Source: Phycisphaeraceae bacterium (GTDB lineage Bacteria; Planctomycetota; Phycisphaerae; Phycisphaerales; Phycisphaeraceae). Taken from it: a stretch of DNA of 64,000 bases. The DNA lies in the NCBI GenBank assembly GCA_040222855.1, contig JAVKCD010000003.1:124001-188000 (forward strand). Direction: 5' to 3'. A model generated the notes under the pieces. It was not told where the DNA came from and did not search any database. It saw only the letters and a list, made by a program, of their open reading frames with translations. This document shows positions 23,621 to 31,863 of this stretch, piece after piece; the stretch's first letter is position 1; each line of letters opens with the position of its first letter. The position numbers and the translations under genes are program-made.

Positions 23621-26332
23621 CTAGGGCTTGTTGTCCTTGGCTTCATTGATGAGTTGGCGGAGTAGGTCAAAAGCCTGCATGGGAGAGAGGTTATCGAGTT
23701 GCGTCTCGCGGAGCTGGTCGATGACGGGGTGTTCGAGGACGCGGTTGAACAGGGGGAGGTCGGGTTCGGAGCGGGTTGCGGGTTTGGCTAGTTGGGCGAC
23801 GTTCTGAGCGGTGTGCTGCTCGGAGAGTGCGGCGAGGAGCGTGTTGGCGCGCTGGACGACAGCGTCGGGCATGCCAGCGAGTTTGGCGACGTGGATGCCG
23901 TAGGAGCGGTCGGTGGCGCCCGGTTCGATGCGGTGGAGGAAGACGACCTGGTCGTTCCACTCGCGGACCTTGACGTGGAGGTTCTCGACGGTGGGGATCT
24001 GGTCGGCTAGTTCGGTGAGCTCGTGGTAGTGAGTCGCCATAAGGACGCGAGGCGGGTCGGGTCGGGTGGCGAAGTGTTCGGCGATGGCCCAGGCGAGGGA
24101 CAGGCCGTCGAGGGTGGAGGTCCCGCGGCCAATCTCGTCGAGGATGATCAGGGATCGTCCGGTGGCGTGGTGGCACATGCGGGCGGTCTCAGCCATCTCG
24201 ACCATGAAGGTGGACTGACCGGTGTGGAGCTCGTCGGAGGCACCGATGCGGGTGAAGATGCGATCGGTGACGCCTAGCGTGGCAGACTTGGCGGGGACGA
24301 AGGAGCCGGCGTGGGCCATGAGGGTGATCAGAGCGGCCTGGCGGATGAAGGTGGACTTGCCAGCCATGTTGGGACCGGTGATGAGCGCGAGCCCTCCCGC
24401 CTTGCGCACGTCGGATTCAGTCGTGTTGAGGAACATGTCGTTGGGCACGAAGCGGTCGGCGAGGATGATGTCGAGGACGGGGTGGCGGGCTTCGATGAGT
24501 TGGAGGGTGGGTTCATCAGTGAGGGTGGGTTTGACGTAGCGGTGGCGCGCGGCGGTGCGGGCGAAGGAGGCGAGGGTGTCGAGTTCGGCGACGACGGTGG
24601 CAAAGGCACGGAGGGCGTCGGTGTGCGCGAGGATGTCGGCGGTGAGTTGCTCGAAGAGTTGTTTTTCGCGTTCGACGGCTTCGGACTCGGCGTGGAGGAC
24701 GCGGGTCTCGTAGGTCTTGAGCTCGGTCGTGATGAAGCGTTCGGCGTTTTTGAGGGTCTGCTTGCGGGTCCATGAGTCGGGGGCTTTGTCGCGGTGGAGC
24801 GCGGTGAGCTCGATGTAGTAGCCGAAGACGCGGTTAAAGCCGACCTTGAGGGAGGGGACGTTGATCTCGTCGATGAGTTTCTTCTGGTAGCGGGCGAGCC
24901 AGGCCTGGGAGTCACGCTGGAGGCTGCGGGTTTCGTCGAGGGCGGGATCGACACCATCCCGGATGAGCCCGCCTTCGCGGAGGTGGTTGGGGGGTTCATC
25001 GACGCAGCGGGTGGTGATGGCGGCGGTGATGGTGGCAAGGGCCTCGCGGTTTTCGCGGAGAGCTGAGACCAGCGGATCGAGTTGTGGGTGATCATTGAGT
25101 TGTTCGAGGAGTTGATCGGCTTGTGCGGTGCTGCGACCGAGAGCGACGACGTCGCGGGGCGCGGCGCGGCCGAGAGTCAGGCGGGCGAGGATGCGTTCGA
25201 TGTCCTGGATGTCGGCGAGACGATTGCGGAGAGCTTCGAGCAGGCGTGGCGCGGCGACGAGGGCTTCGACGGCGGCGTGACGCTGCTCGATGGCGGCGCG
25301 ATCCCGGAGCGGGTAGGCGAGCCAGCGGCGGAGCGTCCGGCGGCCAAGGGCGGTGGAGGGTTTCTCGAATACTGAGAGGAGCGAGCCTTCTTCAGACTCC
25401 GAGCGGGTTGTGCGGGTGATCTCGAGACTGCGCAGGGCCGACTCGTCGAGGACAAGGTGCTGTTCACGCGGGAAGCGCTTGGGCGGCTGGAGATGAGCCA
25501 AAGCCCCCTGACCGGATGCCTTCTCGGTGGCGTTGGGTTTCTGGGTCTCGCGGAGGTAGTGGAGGATGGCGGCGGCGGGGAGGAGTTCGGGGCTGTCGTC
25601 GGCCAGGCCAAAGCCGGTGAAGGAGGCGACGGCGTAGTGGCTGCGGAGCAGGTCGACGGCCTCATCACGGTGGAACTGCCAGCCCGGGCGACCGGTGCCG
25701 ATGGCGGCATCGAGTCGGTCGAGGAGTTGCTGGGCGCGGGGCGGGGTCTGGCCGGTGGCGGTCTGGCTGTAGAGCAGTTCGCTGGGGGCGAGGCGGGAGA
25801 GCTCGTCGAGGAGGTCGGCTTCCGGGAGCGTGGCGACCCAGAAGGTTCCTGTCGACAGGTCAGTCCAGGCGAGGGCGACGTGGTGATCTTCGATGAAGGC
25901 GACGGCGGCGAGGGAGTTGTCGCGGCCCTCGTCGAGGAGTGAGGATTCGGTGAGGGTGCCGGGGGTGACGACGCGGGTGACCTCGCGTTTGACGATGCCT
26001 TTGGCTTCGGCGGGGGTTTCGACCTGATCGCAGACGGCGACGCGGTAGCCGGCCTGGATCATTCGGCGGAGGTAGCCATCGACGGCGTGGTAGGGCACGC
26101 CGGCCATGTCGATGCCCTTGGTGCGCTGGGTGAGGGTGACGCCCATGACACGGTGGGCGAGCTTGGCGTCGTCGTAGAAGAGTTCGTAGAAGTCGCCCAT
26201 GCGGAAGAAGAGCACGCAGTCGGGGTGCTGCTTCTTGAAGGTGTGGAACTGCCGCATCGCCGGGGTCTGGTGCTGGCTGCCCTCGGGGATGTCTTGGGCG
26301 GCTGGCGGATCGGAGGGCGGGGCGTCGGGCAT
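23621..26332 (-). CDS. mutS: DNA mismatch repair protein MutS
   Basis: 903 residues, the mismatch-recognition ATPase. N-terminal FFRMGDFYELFYDDA carries the Phe-x-Glu that probes the mismatch; then connector, lever and clamp domains; the ATPase has Walker A GPNMAGKSTFIRQ, Walker B LIILDEIGRGTSTLDG and the ATHYHELTELA signature. A C-terminal helical tail (about 830-903) matches the tetramerisation region. The ATG at 26332 is 4 nt from the stop of the upstream hydrolase gene, so the gene is in an operon with it and with DUF4149 and nth. No mutL is visible in the window. Confidence 0.98.
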   Translation of the reverse strand: MPDAPPSDPPAAQDIPEGSQHQTPAMRQFHTFKKQHPDCVLFFRMGDFYELFYDDAKLAHRVMGVTLTQRTKGIDMAGVPYHAVDGYLRRMIQAGYRVAVCDQVETPAEAKGIVKREVTRVVTPGTLTESSLLDEGRDNSLAAVAFIEDHHVALAWTDLSTGTFWVATLPEADLLDELSRLAPSELLYSQTATGQTPPRAQQLLDRLDAAIGTGRPGWQFHRDEAVDLLRSHYAVASFTGFGLADDSPELLPAAAILHYLRETQKPNATEKASGQGALAHLQPPKRFPREQHLVLDESALRSLEITRTTRSESEEGSLLSVFEKPSTALGRRTLRRWLAYPLRDRAAIEQRHAAVEALVAAPRLLEALRNRLADIQDIERILARLTLGRAAPRDVVALGRSTAQADQLLEQLNDHPQLDPLVSALRENREALATITAAITTRCVDEPPNHLREGGLIRDGVDPALDETRSLQRDSQAWLARYQKKLIDEINVPSLKVGFNRVFGYYIELTALHRDKAPDSWTRKQTLKNAERFITTELKTYETRVLHAESEAVEREKQLFEQLTADILAHTDALRAFATVVAELDTLASFARTAARHRYVKPTLTDEPTLQLIEARHPVLDIILADRFVPNDMFLNTTESDVRKAGGLALITGPNMAGKSTFIRQAALITLMAHAGSFVPAKSATLGVTDRIFTRIGASDELHTGQSTFMVEMAETARMCHHATGRSLIILDEIGRGTSTLDGLSLAWAIAEHFATRPDPPRVLMATHYHELTELADQIPTVENLHVKVREWNDQVVFLHRIEPGATDRSYGIHVAKLAGMPDAVVQRANTLLAALSEQHTAQNVAQLAKPATRSEPDLPLFNRVLEHPVIDQLRETQLDNLSPMQAFDLLRQLINEAKDNKP

Positions 26333-26336
26333 TGGG

Positions 26337-27227
26337 TCAGTTTAGTGGTTGTGGTGGTGGGGATGGGTCGGGGGCGATGGTTTCGATCCAGCCGAGTCTG
26401 GCTAGAAATGCGGTGATTTCCGCATGCCACTGAGGGTGGATGGGGTCGAGTTCGTGGCCGATGCCGGGGTAGGTGATGAGGGTGGCGTTGGGGTTGGCTG
26501 CGAGATTGTCCTGGGCGTGGTGATAAGGGATGACGGGGTCGGTGTCGCCGTGGCCGAGGAGGATGGGCCCCTGGAAGTCGCGGATGACGTCGATGGAGTC
26601 GAAGGGGTGTTTGAGGAGAAAACCCGGAACCCAGAGCTGGGCGGCGATGGGGCGGATCGAGGTGAAGGAGGACTCGATAATGAGCGCGACGGGGGTGCGG
26701 TCGCGGGCGATGGCACAGACGACGCCCCCGCCAAGGGAGCGGCCATGAAAAGCGATGCGGGCGGGATCGACTTCGGGGCGTACGGCGAGCAGGTCGTAGA
26801 AGGCGACTCCATCGGCGCGGGCGGTGGCCTCGGAGGGTGATCCAGCGGAGCGGCCAAAGCCGCGGTATTCGATCATCAAGACTGACACACCCAGGTCGGC
26901 GTACCACGAGGCGTGCTGGAAGCAGAGTTGGATGTACTCGAAGTTGCCGTGGGCGTAGAGGATCGCGGGGCCGGGATTCTCGGCGGAACGTCCCTTGCCC
27001 GGGAAGAACCAGGCCTCGACGGGTCCGGCGTCGGTCTCCAGCCAGATGACCTTGATGTTGAGGTTGGGCGGGGGTTCGAGATTGACGTTGTCGGGCTTGA
27101 ACTGGCCGGGGAAGATCATGCCGGTCTGGGTGACGTAGAGCGTGGTCCACCAGGCCAGCGGGAGGATGATGGTGATCAGGAAGGCGATGCGGAGGAGCGA
27201 GCGGGACCAGGAGCGGCGCTTGGGCAT
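26337..27227 (-). CDS. Membrane-anchored alpha/beta hydrolase
   Basis: 296 residues: one N-terminal membrane helix (about 10-34), then an alpha/beta hydrolase fold. Oxyanion region LYAHGNFEYIQL, nucleophile elbow FHGRSLGGGVV (Ser), catalytic Asp in GHGDTDPVIPYHH and catalytic His in YPGIGHELD. It resembles the BEM46/ABHD13-like group facing the periplasm; the substrate is unknown. It is the first gene of the mutS-nth operon. There is no Shine-Dalgarno; TAAACT lies 6 nt before the ATG. Confidence 0.9.
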   Translation of the reverse strand: MPKRRSWSRSLLRIAFLITIILPLAWWTTLYVTQTGMIFPGQFKPDNVNLEPPPNLNIKVIWLETDAGPVEAWFFPGKGRSAENPGPAILYAHGNFEYIQLCFQHASWYADLGVSVLMIEYRGFGRSAGSPSEATARADGVAFYDLLAVRPEVDPARIAFHGRSLGGGVVCAIARDRTPVALIIESSFTSIRPIAAQLWVPGFLLKHPFDSIDVIRDFQGPILLGHGDTDPVIPYHHAQDNLAANPNATLITYPGIGHELDPIHPQWHAEITAFLARLGWIETIAPDPSPPPQPLN

Positions 27228-27233
27228 GGGGAG

Positions 27234-27239
27234 AGTTTA
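27234..27239 (-). promoter_or_regulatory. -10-like hexamer TAAACT before hydrolase-mutS operon
   Basis: TAAACT is 6 nt before the ATG at 27227. It would start a leaderless transcript for the four-gene operon. Confidence 0.4.
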
Positions 27240-27271
27240 GGGGGTGTGCAGATGTGGGGAGGGATGTTTTC

Positions 27272-27300
27272 TTGTCGGCAGGGCTGGGGATGTCTAGGAT
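27272..27300 (+). promoter_or_regulatory. Sigma-70 type promoter of cysK
   Basis: TTGTCG (27272-27277), 17 nt, TAGGAT (27295-27300). The predicted start near 27307 leaves a leader of about 50 nt with a GGAG ribosome binding site 8 nt before the cysK ATG. Confidence 0.55.
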
Positions 27301-27358
27301 CGGGGTTGAGGCTAGGCTGTGCCTTTGAAACGACCCATTTGACCCTGGAGATCATGCG

Positions 27359-28321
27359 ATGACCACGGCGACTGCAAACCTGCTGCACCGGAAGACCTAC
27401 TCGAACATGGCCGAGACGGTGTTCAACACGCCGTTGGTGAAGCTCAACCGCGTGGTGCCCGAAGGCGGGGCGACGGTGCTGGTGAAGTGCGAGTTCTTCA
27501 ACCCGATGGCATCCGTGAAAGACCGGATCGGCAAGGCGATGATCGAGGCGGGGGAGAAATCGGGAGCGATCGGGAAAGGGACGCACATCATCGAGCCGAC
27601 TTCGGGGAACACGGGGATTGCCTTGGCGTTCATCTGCGCGGCGAAGGGCTACAAGTTGACGCTAACGATGCCGGAGTCGATGAGTCTGGAGCGGCGAGCG
27701 CTGCTCAAGGCGTTGGGAGCATCGCTGGTGCTCACGCCTGCGGCGGAGGGGATGAAGGGGGCGATCGCCAAGGCGGGGGAGCTGGTGGCGACGCAGGACA
27801 ACGCGTGGATGCCGCAGCAGTTCGAGAACCCGGCCAACCCGGAGGTTCACTACCGGACGACGGGCCCGGAGATCTGGGCAGACACTGACGGTAAGGTGGA
27901 CATCTTTGTGGCGGGTGTGGGCACAGGTGGGACAATCTCGGGCGGTGGGAAGTTTCTCAAAGAGCAGAAGTCGTCGGTCAAGTGCATCGCGGTGGAACCG
28001 GAAGATTCGCCGGTGATCTCGGGCGGGAAGCCAGGCCCGCACAAGATCCAGGGGATTGGCGCTGGGTTCATCCCGAAGAACCTGGACATGGATATCGTCG
28101 ATGGCGTCGAGAAGGTCGGGAACGAGGAGGCCTTTACGATGGGTCGCCGGGTGTGCCAGGAAGAGGCGCTGTTTGGCGGGATCAGCACCGGAGCCAACGT
28201 GGCGGCGGCGTGCCGTCTGGCAGCGATGCCTGAGAACCAGGGCAAGACCATCGTGACGATCGGCTGCAGCTTCGGCGAGCGGTATCTCTCGACGGCGATG
28301 TTCGCGGACCTAGTGGGCTAA
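27359..28321 (+). CDS. cysK: Cysteine synthase A
   Basis: O-acetylserine sulfhydrylase, 320 residues, PLP-dependent last step of cysteine synthesis. PLP Lys in NPMASVKDRIG, substrate loop EPTSGNTGIALAF, phosphate loop GVGTGGTISGGG, and the SGGKPGPHKIQGIGAGF region typical of CysK rather than CBS. A GGAG element is 8 nt before the ATG. It is immediately followed (36 bp) by tRNA-Cys on the same strand, so the gene that makes cysteine and the tRNA that uses it may share a transcript. Confidence 0.97.
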   Translation: MTTATANLLHRKTYSNMAETVFNTPLVKLNRVVPEGGATVLVKCEFFNPMASVKDRIGKAMIEAGEKSGAIGKGTHIIEPTSGNTGIALAFICAAKGYKLTLTMPESMSLERRALLKALGASLVLTPAAEGMKGAIAKAGELVATQDNAWMPQQFENPANPEVHYRTTGPEIWADTDGKVDIFVAGVGTGGTISGGGKFLKEQKSSVKCIAVEPEDSPVISGGKPGPHKIQGIGAGFIPKNLDMDIVDGVEKVGNEEAFTMGRRVCQEEALFGGISTGANVAAACRLAAMPENQGKTIVTIGCSFGERYLSTAMFADLVG

Positions 28322-28337
28322 GAGCGGTCGGTTTGGC

Positions 28338-28343
28338 TAGAAT
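28338..28343 (+). promoter_or_regulatory. -10-like hexamer TAGAAT before tRNA-Cys
   Basis: TAGAAT lies 14 nt before the tRNA 5' end, but no -35 is visible at 16-18 nt, so it may be weak or fortuitous. Confidence 0.3.
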
Positions 28344-28357
28344 GCTGGATCATGTAT

Positions 28358-28431
28358 GGCCGCGTGCCCGAGTGGACTAAGGGAGCGGATTGCAAATCCG
28401 CGATTCGTGGGTTCGAATCCCACCGCGGCCT
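28358..28431 (+). tRNA. tRNA-Cys (GCA)
   Basis: 74 nt cloverleaf: acceptor GGCCGCG/CGCGGCC, 3-bp D stem CCC/GGG, anticodon stem GCGGA/TCCGC with loop TTGCAAA (anticodon GCA, 28392-28394), variable loop GATTC, T arm GTGGG-TTCGAAT-CCCAC, discriminator U as expected for tRNA-Cys. CCA is not encoded. It lies 36 bp after cysK and 21 bp before an AT-rich endonuclease gene. Confidence 0.96.
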
Positions 28432-28452
28432 TTTACGTATCTGGAATACCCA

Positions 28453-29013
28453 GTGCCTTTTGAGTATGTTTACGAGCTTTCTCCAGAACAGTTTGAGATA
28501 GCGGTCAAGCAACATCTTGAGCGCAATGTGGATCATCTAGACCAGTTTTCTGTTAAACATCGCGAGCAAATCAAGGGCCTTGATGGACACTACGAGATTG
28601 ATGTAGTAGTGCGATTCACTGCTCTGGATGTTCCATTTGTATGTTTAGTCGAGTGCAAGCACCAGAAGAACAAAGTCAAGCGCGAACAGGTGCAAATATT
28701 GCATAGAAGAATGGACTCTATAGGCGCACACAAAGGCATTTTATTCTCATGCAGTGGCTTTCAGAGTGGAGCTATAAAATATGCACAAGCGCACGGTATT
28801 GCCCTCGCCACCGTAACACCTACGGATATATGCTATTTCACAAGGTCGCTGAATCAGATCAAGCCCGGAAGTATGCAAAAAAGAAAGCCTGACTGCATAG
28901 TCTGGATGATTTCCTTGACCGATGAAGGATACTCTTCAATGTCTAACGTCAGTCAAGGGGGTGACAATAGTCTTCGTAGATATCTTGCATCTCAACCAGA
29001 GGCTTCGGACTAA
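28453..29013 (+). CDS. Mrr-like restriction endonuclease family protein
   Basis: About 186 residues from a GTG start (reads PFEYVYELSPEQFE). The core matches the PD-(D/E)xK Mrr fold: DGHYEIDVVVRF supplies the Asp, CLVECKHQKN the ExK, then VQILHRRMDSIGAHKGILFSCSGFQSGA and KYAQAHGIALATV follow as in Mrr_cat proteins (split over residues 78-125). No partner methylase or specificity subunit is present, so it could be a modification-dependent or stray nuclease. Wobble positions are AT-rich, unlike all neighbours, and it begins 21 bp after tRNA-Cys: signs of horizontal transfer. The frame is also open upstream into the tRNA, which is why the start is uncertain. Confidence 0.75.
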   Translation: MPFEYVYELSPEQFEIAVKQHLERNVDHLDQFSVKHREQIKGLDGHYEIDVVVRFTALDVPFVCLVECKHQKNKVKREQVQILHRRMDSIGAHKGILFSCSGFQSGAIKYAQAHGIALATVTPTDICYFTRSLNQIKPGSMQKRKPDCIVWMISLTDEGYSSMSNVSQGGDNSLRRYLASQPEASD

Positions 29014-29217
29014 GAGTTCTCTTGCGCTCAGTTGAGCGATAGCGGTCGAGGTCATGACGGCAAGGGTAGAAAGAGTCCGAAGATCTTGTTTGCAAGTGAG
29101 ATGAAGGCATCGCTGGTGGATCTGAGAATGACATCTGTGCGTCGTCAGCGCTGAGATCTTGTAGTGCAGATTGATTGGTCAAGTTGGTGGCCCGTCAGGA
29201 GCCGTCCGTTTCTTTGC
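29014..29217. other. Right part of AT-rich island, no gene
   Basis: About 200 bp between the endonuclease and a pseudopilin on the opposite strand. It holds one short hairpin (CGCTCA-GT-TGAGCG, just past the endonuclease stop). No second copy of the tRNA-Cys 3' end, which would mark an attachment site, was found here. Confidence 0.5.
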
Positions 29218-30009
29218 TCACCGCGCGGTCGCTGGGTTCCAGCGGTCTCGCTGCTGCGTGCGCGAGAAGGTGTCGCTGACGGGTCCGAGGGTGGCGTGCC
29301 CGTCGGCGAAGGTCGTGCTCAGCCCGCCCCCGCCTGAGCCGCGGTGGCGAAGGACGAGATCGTCTTGGGGATTCACGTTCCTGGTGATCCAGTAGTGGGC
29401 CATGATGTGGTTGGAGGAGGTGCTGACTTCGCCGTGGATCACGGTCGCGGAGGGTGCGGGGAGCGAGCTGGCGCGGTGCCAGAGGCGGCCGGCGAGCACA
29501 GCGCGTTCTTCGGCGACATCGGGTGAGAGGCTCGGGTAGACGGACTGGGCGTAGGAGAAGTCATAGGTGGCGGTGCGTTCGTCGGCGGGGCAGCGGAGGT
29601 GATGGTTGTAGTAGTGAACCGCTTCCTCGTTGTCTTCAAGATAGAAATCGCCAAAGACAACAGCGAGTCGAACCTCAGGAGCACCAAGGTAAGGTGCGAG
29701 TTCGAGGTCCCAGTCGAGCCCAGCCCCGAAGCCCTGATGATTGGTCGGCGGGAAGTAGTCGGCGTGGTCGTGAAGGTACATCGTGAGGGCCTGCGCGATC
29801 GAACGGGTTTTGGTGAGGCAGTTGAGGGCACGGGCCTGATCACGGGCGGCACCCAGGGCGGGGAGCAGGACGCCGATGAGCAGGGCGATGATCGAGATGA
29901 CAACCAGCAACTCGATCAGCGTGAACCCCCCCACCCCCCCCACGACCCAGGCACGGTGCGGGGGCCGTCGTGTCTGGGTTGTCGGGTTGGTTCGGCTCAG
30001 AAAGATCAT
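29218..30009 (-). CDS. Pseudopilin coupled to PEP-CTERM genes
   Basis: 263 residues. A 27-residue leader with Arg residues precedes GGFTLIELLVVISIIALLIG; prepilin peptidase would cut before Phe. The head has RCPADER, HGEVSTSSNH and the C-terminal FADGHAT motif shared by planctomycete pseudopilins. Its ATG overlaps the stop of the upstream PEP-CTERM gene (ATGA), so it is the third gene of a coupled set and probably works with those surface proteins. Just before the cleavage site its coding strand has runs of eight and seven G (29926-29941), which could slip and switch the frame. Confidence 0.88.
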   Translation of the reverse strand: MIFLSRTNPTTQTRRPPHRAWVVGGVGGFTLIELLVVISIIALLIGVLLPALGAARDQARALNCLTKTRSIAQALTMYLHDHADYFPPTNHQGFGAGLDWDLELAPYLGAPEVRLAVVFGDFYLEDNEEAVHYYNHHLRCPADERTATYDFSYAQSVYPSLSPDVAEERAVLAGRLWHRASSLPAPSATVIHGEVSTSSNHIMAHYWITRNVNPQDDLVLRHRGSGGGGLSTTFADGHATLGPVSDTFSRTQQRDRWNPATAR

Positions 30010-31013
30010 GATCTGTGTCGCCTGCGGAGGGTGAGGGCGAACAGCGAGAGGGCGCTGACGGGTTCGGGGACTTGGGTGAGGTCGCTGCCGAAGTTTGTGG
30101 CGAGCATCGAGAGGTCGATGAGGTCTACGGAGCCGTCGCCTGAGATATCCCCGTGCTGCCAGAGGGCGTCGGATGTTGAGAAGTTGGCGGCGAGTGCAGA
30201 GAGGTCGATGAGATCGACGCTGAAGTCGAGGTTGGTGTCGCCCAGGACGGTGCCGATGAGCGTCTGGATGAGGTACAGGCGATCGTCATCATCGACTGTT
30301 CCGGACTGGTCGTAATCCTGATCGGGCGTGGTGGTGGCGAGGCGGAGGTCCTCGGCGAGTTGGTTGATGTCATCGACGCCGTTAGACGCTGTGGAGACCG
30401 TGTCGATCCAGGTGAGGGTGATCTCGCCGGGAATAAAGGTCGGGCTGAGGTCGCCGGGGAGCCCGTTGAGGTTCTCGGCGACGAAGACACGGAACGTTGT
30501 CTCATAGCTGCCGGGGGCATCGGAGACATTCCAGTGATGGGTCATGCGGCCATCCCACTGCCAGACCATGGGAGAGCCATCGGTACCGAATATGGGATTG
30601 AGGCTGTGTTCGCCGTTGAGCCCGTCAGAGATCCCTCCGCCTGAGTCTGAGGCGAAGGCACCCTCGTAGATCGAGAGCCCGGGGGTGGCGTCGATGAGTT
30701 CGATGAAGGCGGCCTCTCCCGGACCGGGTGCCCAGCGACCTTGCCTCAGCCAGCCGAACTGGGCGTTGTACGCGCGGTCTACGAGGACATCGTAGGGCTC
30801 GGGGAGAGGCGGTTCGCCGAGGATCATCTCGAGTCCATCGCCCGGATCGGTGTCGAGGGTGATGGTGAGGGGGAAGCTGCCATCGACGGGTGCAGAGACG
30901 CCGACATTGATGTGGTTCATCAGCCCCCCGAGGGAGACGCCATCGGCTCTGGTAAGGTTGGTCGCGGCCAGGGTGAGCGTGACGACGATGAGCTTTGTGA
31001 TGAGCGATCTCAT
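30006..31013 (-). CDS. PEP-CTERM/dockerin protein, paralogue B
   Basis: 335 residues: signal peptide (about 1-23), a domain shared with its upstream neighbour (PYDVLVDRAYNAQFGWL, IELIDATPGLSIYEG, NPIFGTDGSPMVWQWD, MTHHWNVSDAPGSYETTF), then two dockerin-like repeats (GDTNLDFSVDLIDLSALAAN and GDISGDGSVDLIDLSMLATN) and VPEPVSALSLFALTLRRRHRS, whose hydrophobic stretch is short. The paired His in a WxW/HHW context followed by APGSYETTF recalls actinobacterial surface-anchored domains with HxxWxFxxPGxY; that likeness is an inference. It starts in the stop of paralogue A and ends in the start of the pseudopilin. Confidence 0.82.
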   Translation of the reverse strand: MRSLITKLIVVTLTLAATNLTRADGVSLGGLMNHINVGVSAPVDGSFPLTITLDTDPGDGLEMILGEPPLPEPYDVLVDRAYNAQFGWLRQGRWAPGPGEAAFIELIDATPGLSIYEGAFASDSGGGISDGLNGEHSLNPIFGTDGSPMVWQWDGRMTHHWNVSDAPGSYETTFRVFVAENLNGLPGDLSPTFIPGEITLTWIDTVSTASNGVDDINQLAEDLRLATTTPDQDYDQSGTVDDDDRLYLIQTLIGTVLGDTNLDFSVDLIDLSALAANFSTSDALWQHGDISGDGSVDLIDLSMLATNFGSDLTQVPEPVSALSLFALTLRRRHRS

Positions 31014-31723
31014 GGGCGACCGCCTCTGCGTGTGACGAGAGAGAGTGTGGCGAGGGTGATGAACGCCGTGGAGGGCTCTGGCAGCACGGTGTAGGCGAAG
31101 GTGATGTCATCGGCGGTGTAGCCAGTGAGCGGATTGCCTAAGAGATCGGCGACGAAGATGCTGAAGGTCAGGTCGTAATCGCCTGGAGCCGAGAAGGCGA
31201 CCCAGTTGTGCTGCATCAGGAAGTCGTCGTCCCACAGCCAAGCGGCGGGCGAGCCACCGGTTCCCTGGATGGGGTTCATGGTGTGGCCGGTGGTCATGAG
31301 CTGATTACCGTTGCCGCCCTCATAGATCGAGACGATGCCGGGACCGGAGACCGCGATGAGTTCGATAGCGATGGTGGCGTCGATGGGGATATCGATGGGC
31401 TTGAAGCCGATGGACTGGTCCTCGAGCCATCCGATCTGAGCGTTGAAGGGCTGGTTGTTGAGCACATCGTAAGGCGACTCGAAGGGGCCGGCGGCCTGGT
31501 TGGCGGACATGGCAACGAGACGATCCGAGGAGCTTGCGTTGCCACTGGGACCATCACGAAGGATGGCGTTCACGATGTTGTTCTGGACGGCGATCTCGGC
31601 GTGGATCATGCCGTTACCGGTCATGCTGAGTCCGGAGGTGAGGCCCGGCATCGGCGGGATGGCTGCCTGAACAGGGGAGGCGCAGAGGGCTGCCAATAAC
31701 GCCGAGCTGATGATTCGGAGCAT
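31010..31723 (-). CDS. PEP-CTERM protein, paralogue A
   Basis: 237 residues from MLRIISSALLAALCASPVQA (signal peptide). The body matches paralogue B segment by segment: PYDVLNNQPFNAQIGWL, IELIAVSGPGIVSIYEG, MNPIQGTGGSPAAWLWD, QHNWVAFSAPGDYDLTF. It lacks the dockerin repeats and ends VLPEPSTAFITLATLSLVTRR. The pair looks like a tandem duplication in which only one copy kept or gained dockerins. The start is set at this Met because the preceding 14 codons do not look like a signal peptide. First of three genes linked by ATGA overlaps. Confidence 0.82.
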   Translation of the reverse strand: MLRIISSALLAALCASPVQAAIPPMPGLTSGLSMTGNGMIHAEIAVQNNIVNAILRDGPSGNASSSDRLVAMSANQAAGPFESPYDVLNNQPFNAQIGWLEDQSIGFKPIDIPIDATIAIELIAVSGPGIVSIYEGGNGNQLMTTGHTMNPIQGTGGSPAAWLWDDDFLMQHNWVAFSAPGDYDLTFSIFVADLLGNPLTGYTADDITFAYTVLPEPSTAFITLATLSLVTRRGGRP

Positions 31724-31863
31724 GGGAGTGTTACCTTGTGAAATCGAGGCTGACGCCTCAGTCATGTGGATGGATCAGTCAGATCAATGGACCGTGCACC
31801 ATAAACATGGTGCTACGGTCGGGTAGGCCCCGGGAGGTGGGCGTGTACTAGGGCGAGCGAAGC

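Noticed and set aside
26059-27150. 363-codon frame spanning the mutS start and hydrolase gene
   Set aside because: Same strand, other frame; low complexity, and it would replace two well-supported genes.
28358-28452. Mrr-like gene starting inside tRNA-Cys
   Set aside because: The upstream start is a TTG within the tRNA anticodon stem-loop; the following residues encode the tRNA sequence and are not protein-like.
29014-29217. Attachment-site duplication of the tRNA-Cys 3' end
   Set aside because: Searched by eye for GGTTCGAATCCC or the CGCGGCC end; no second copy found, so integration at the tRNA remains inferred from position and composition only.
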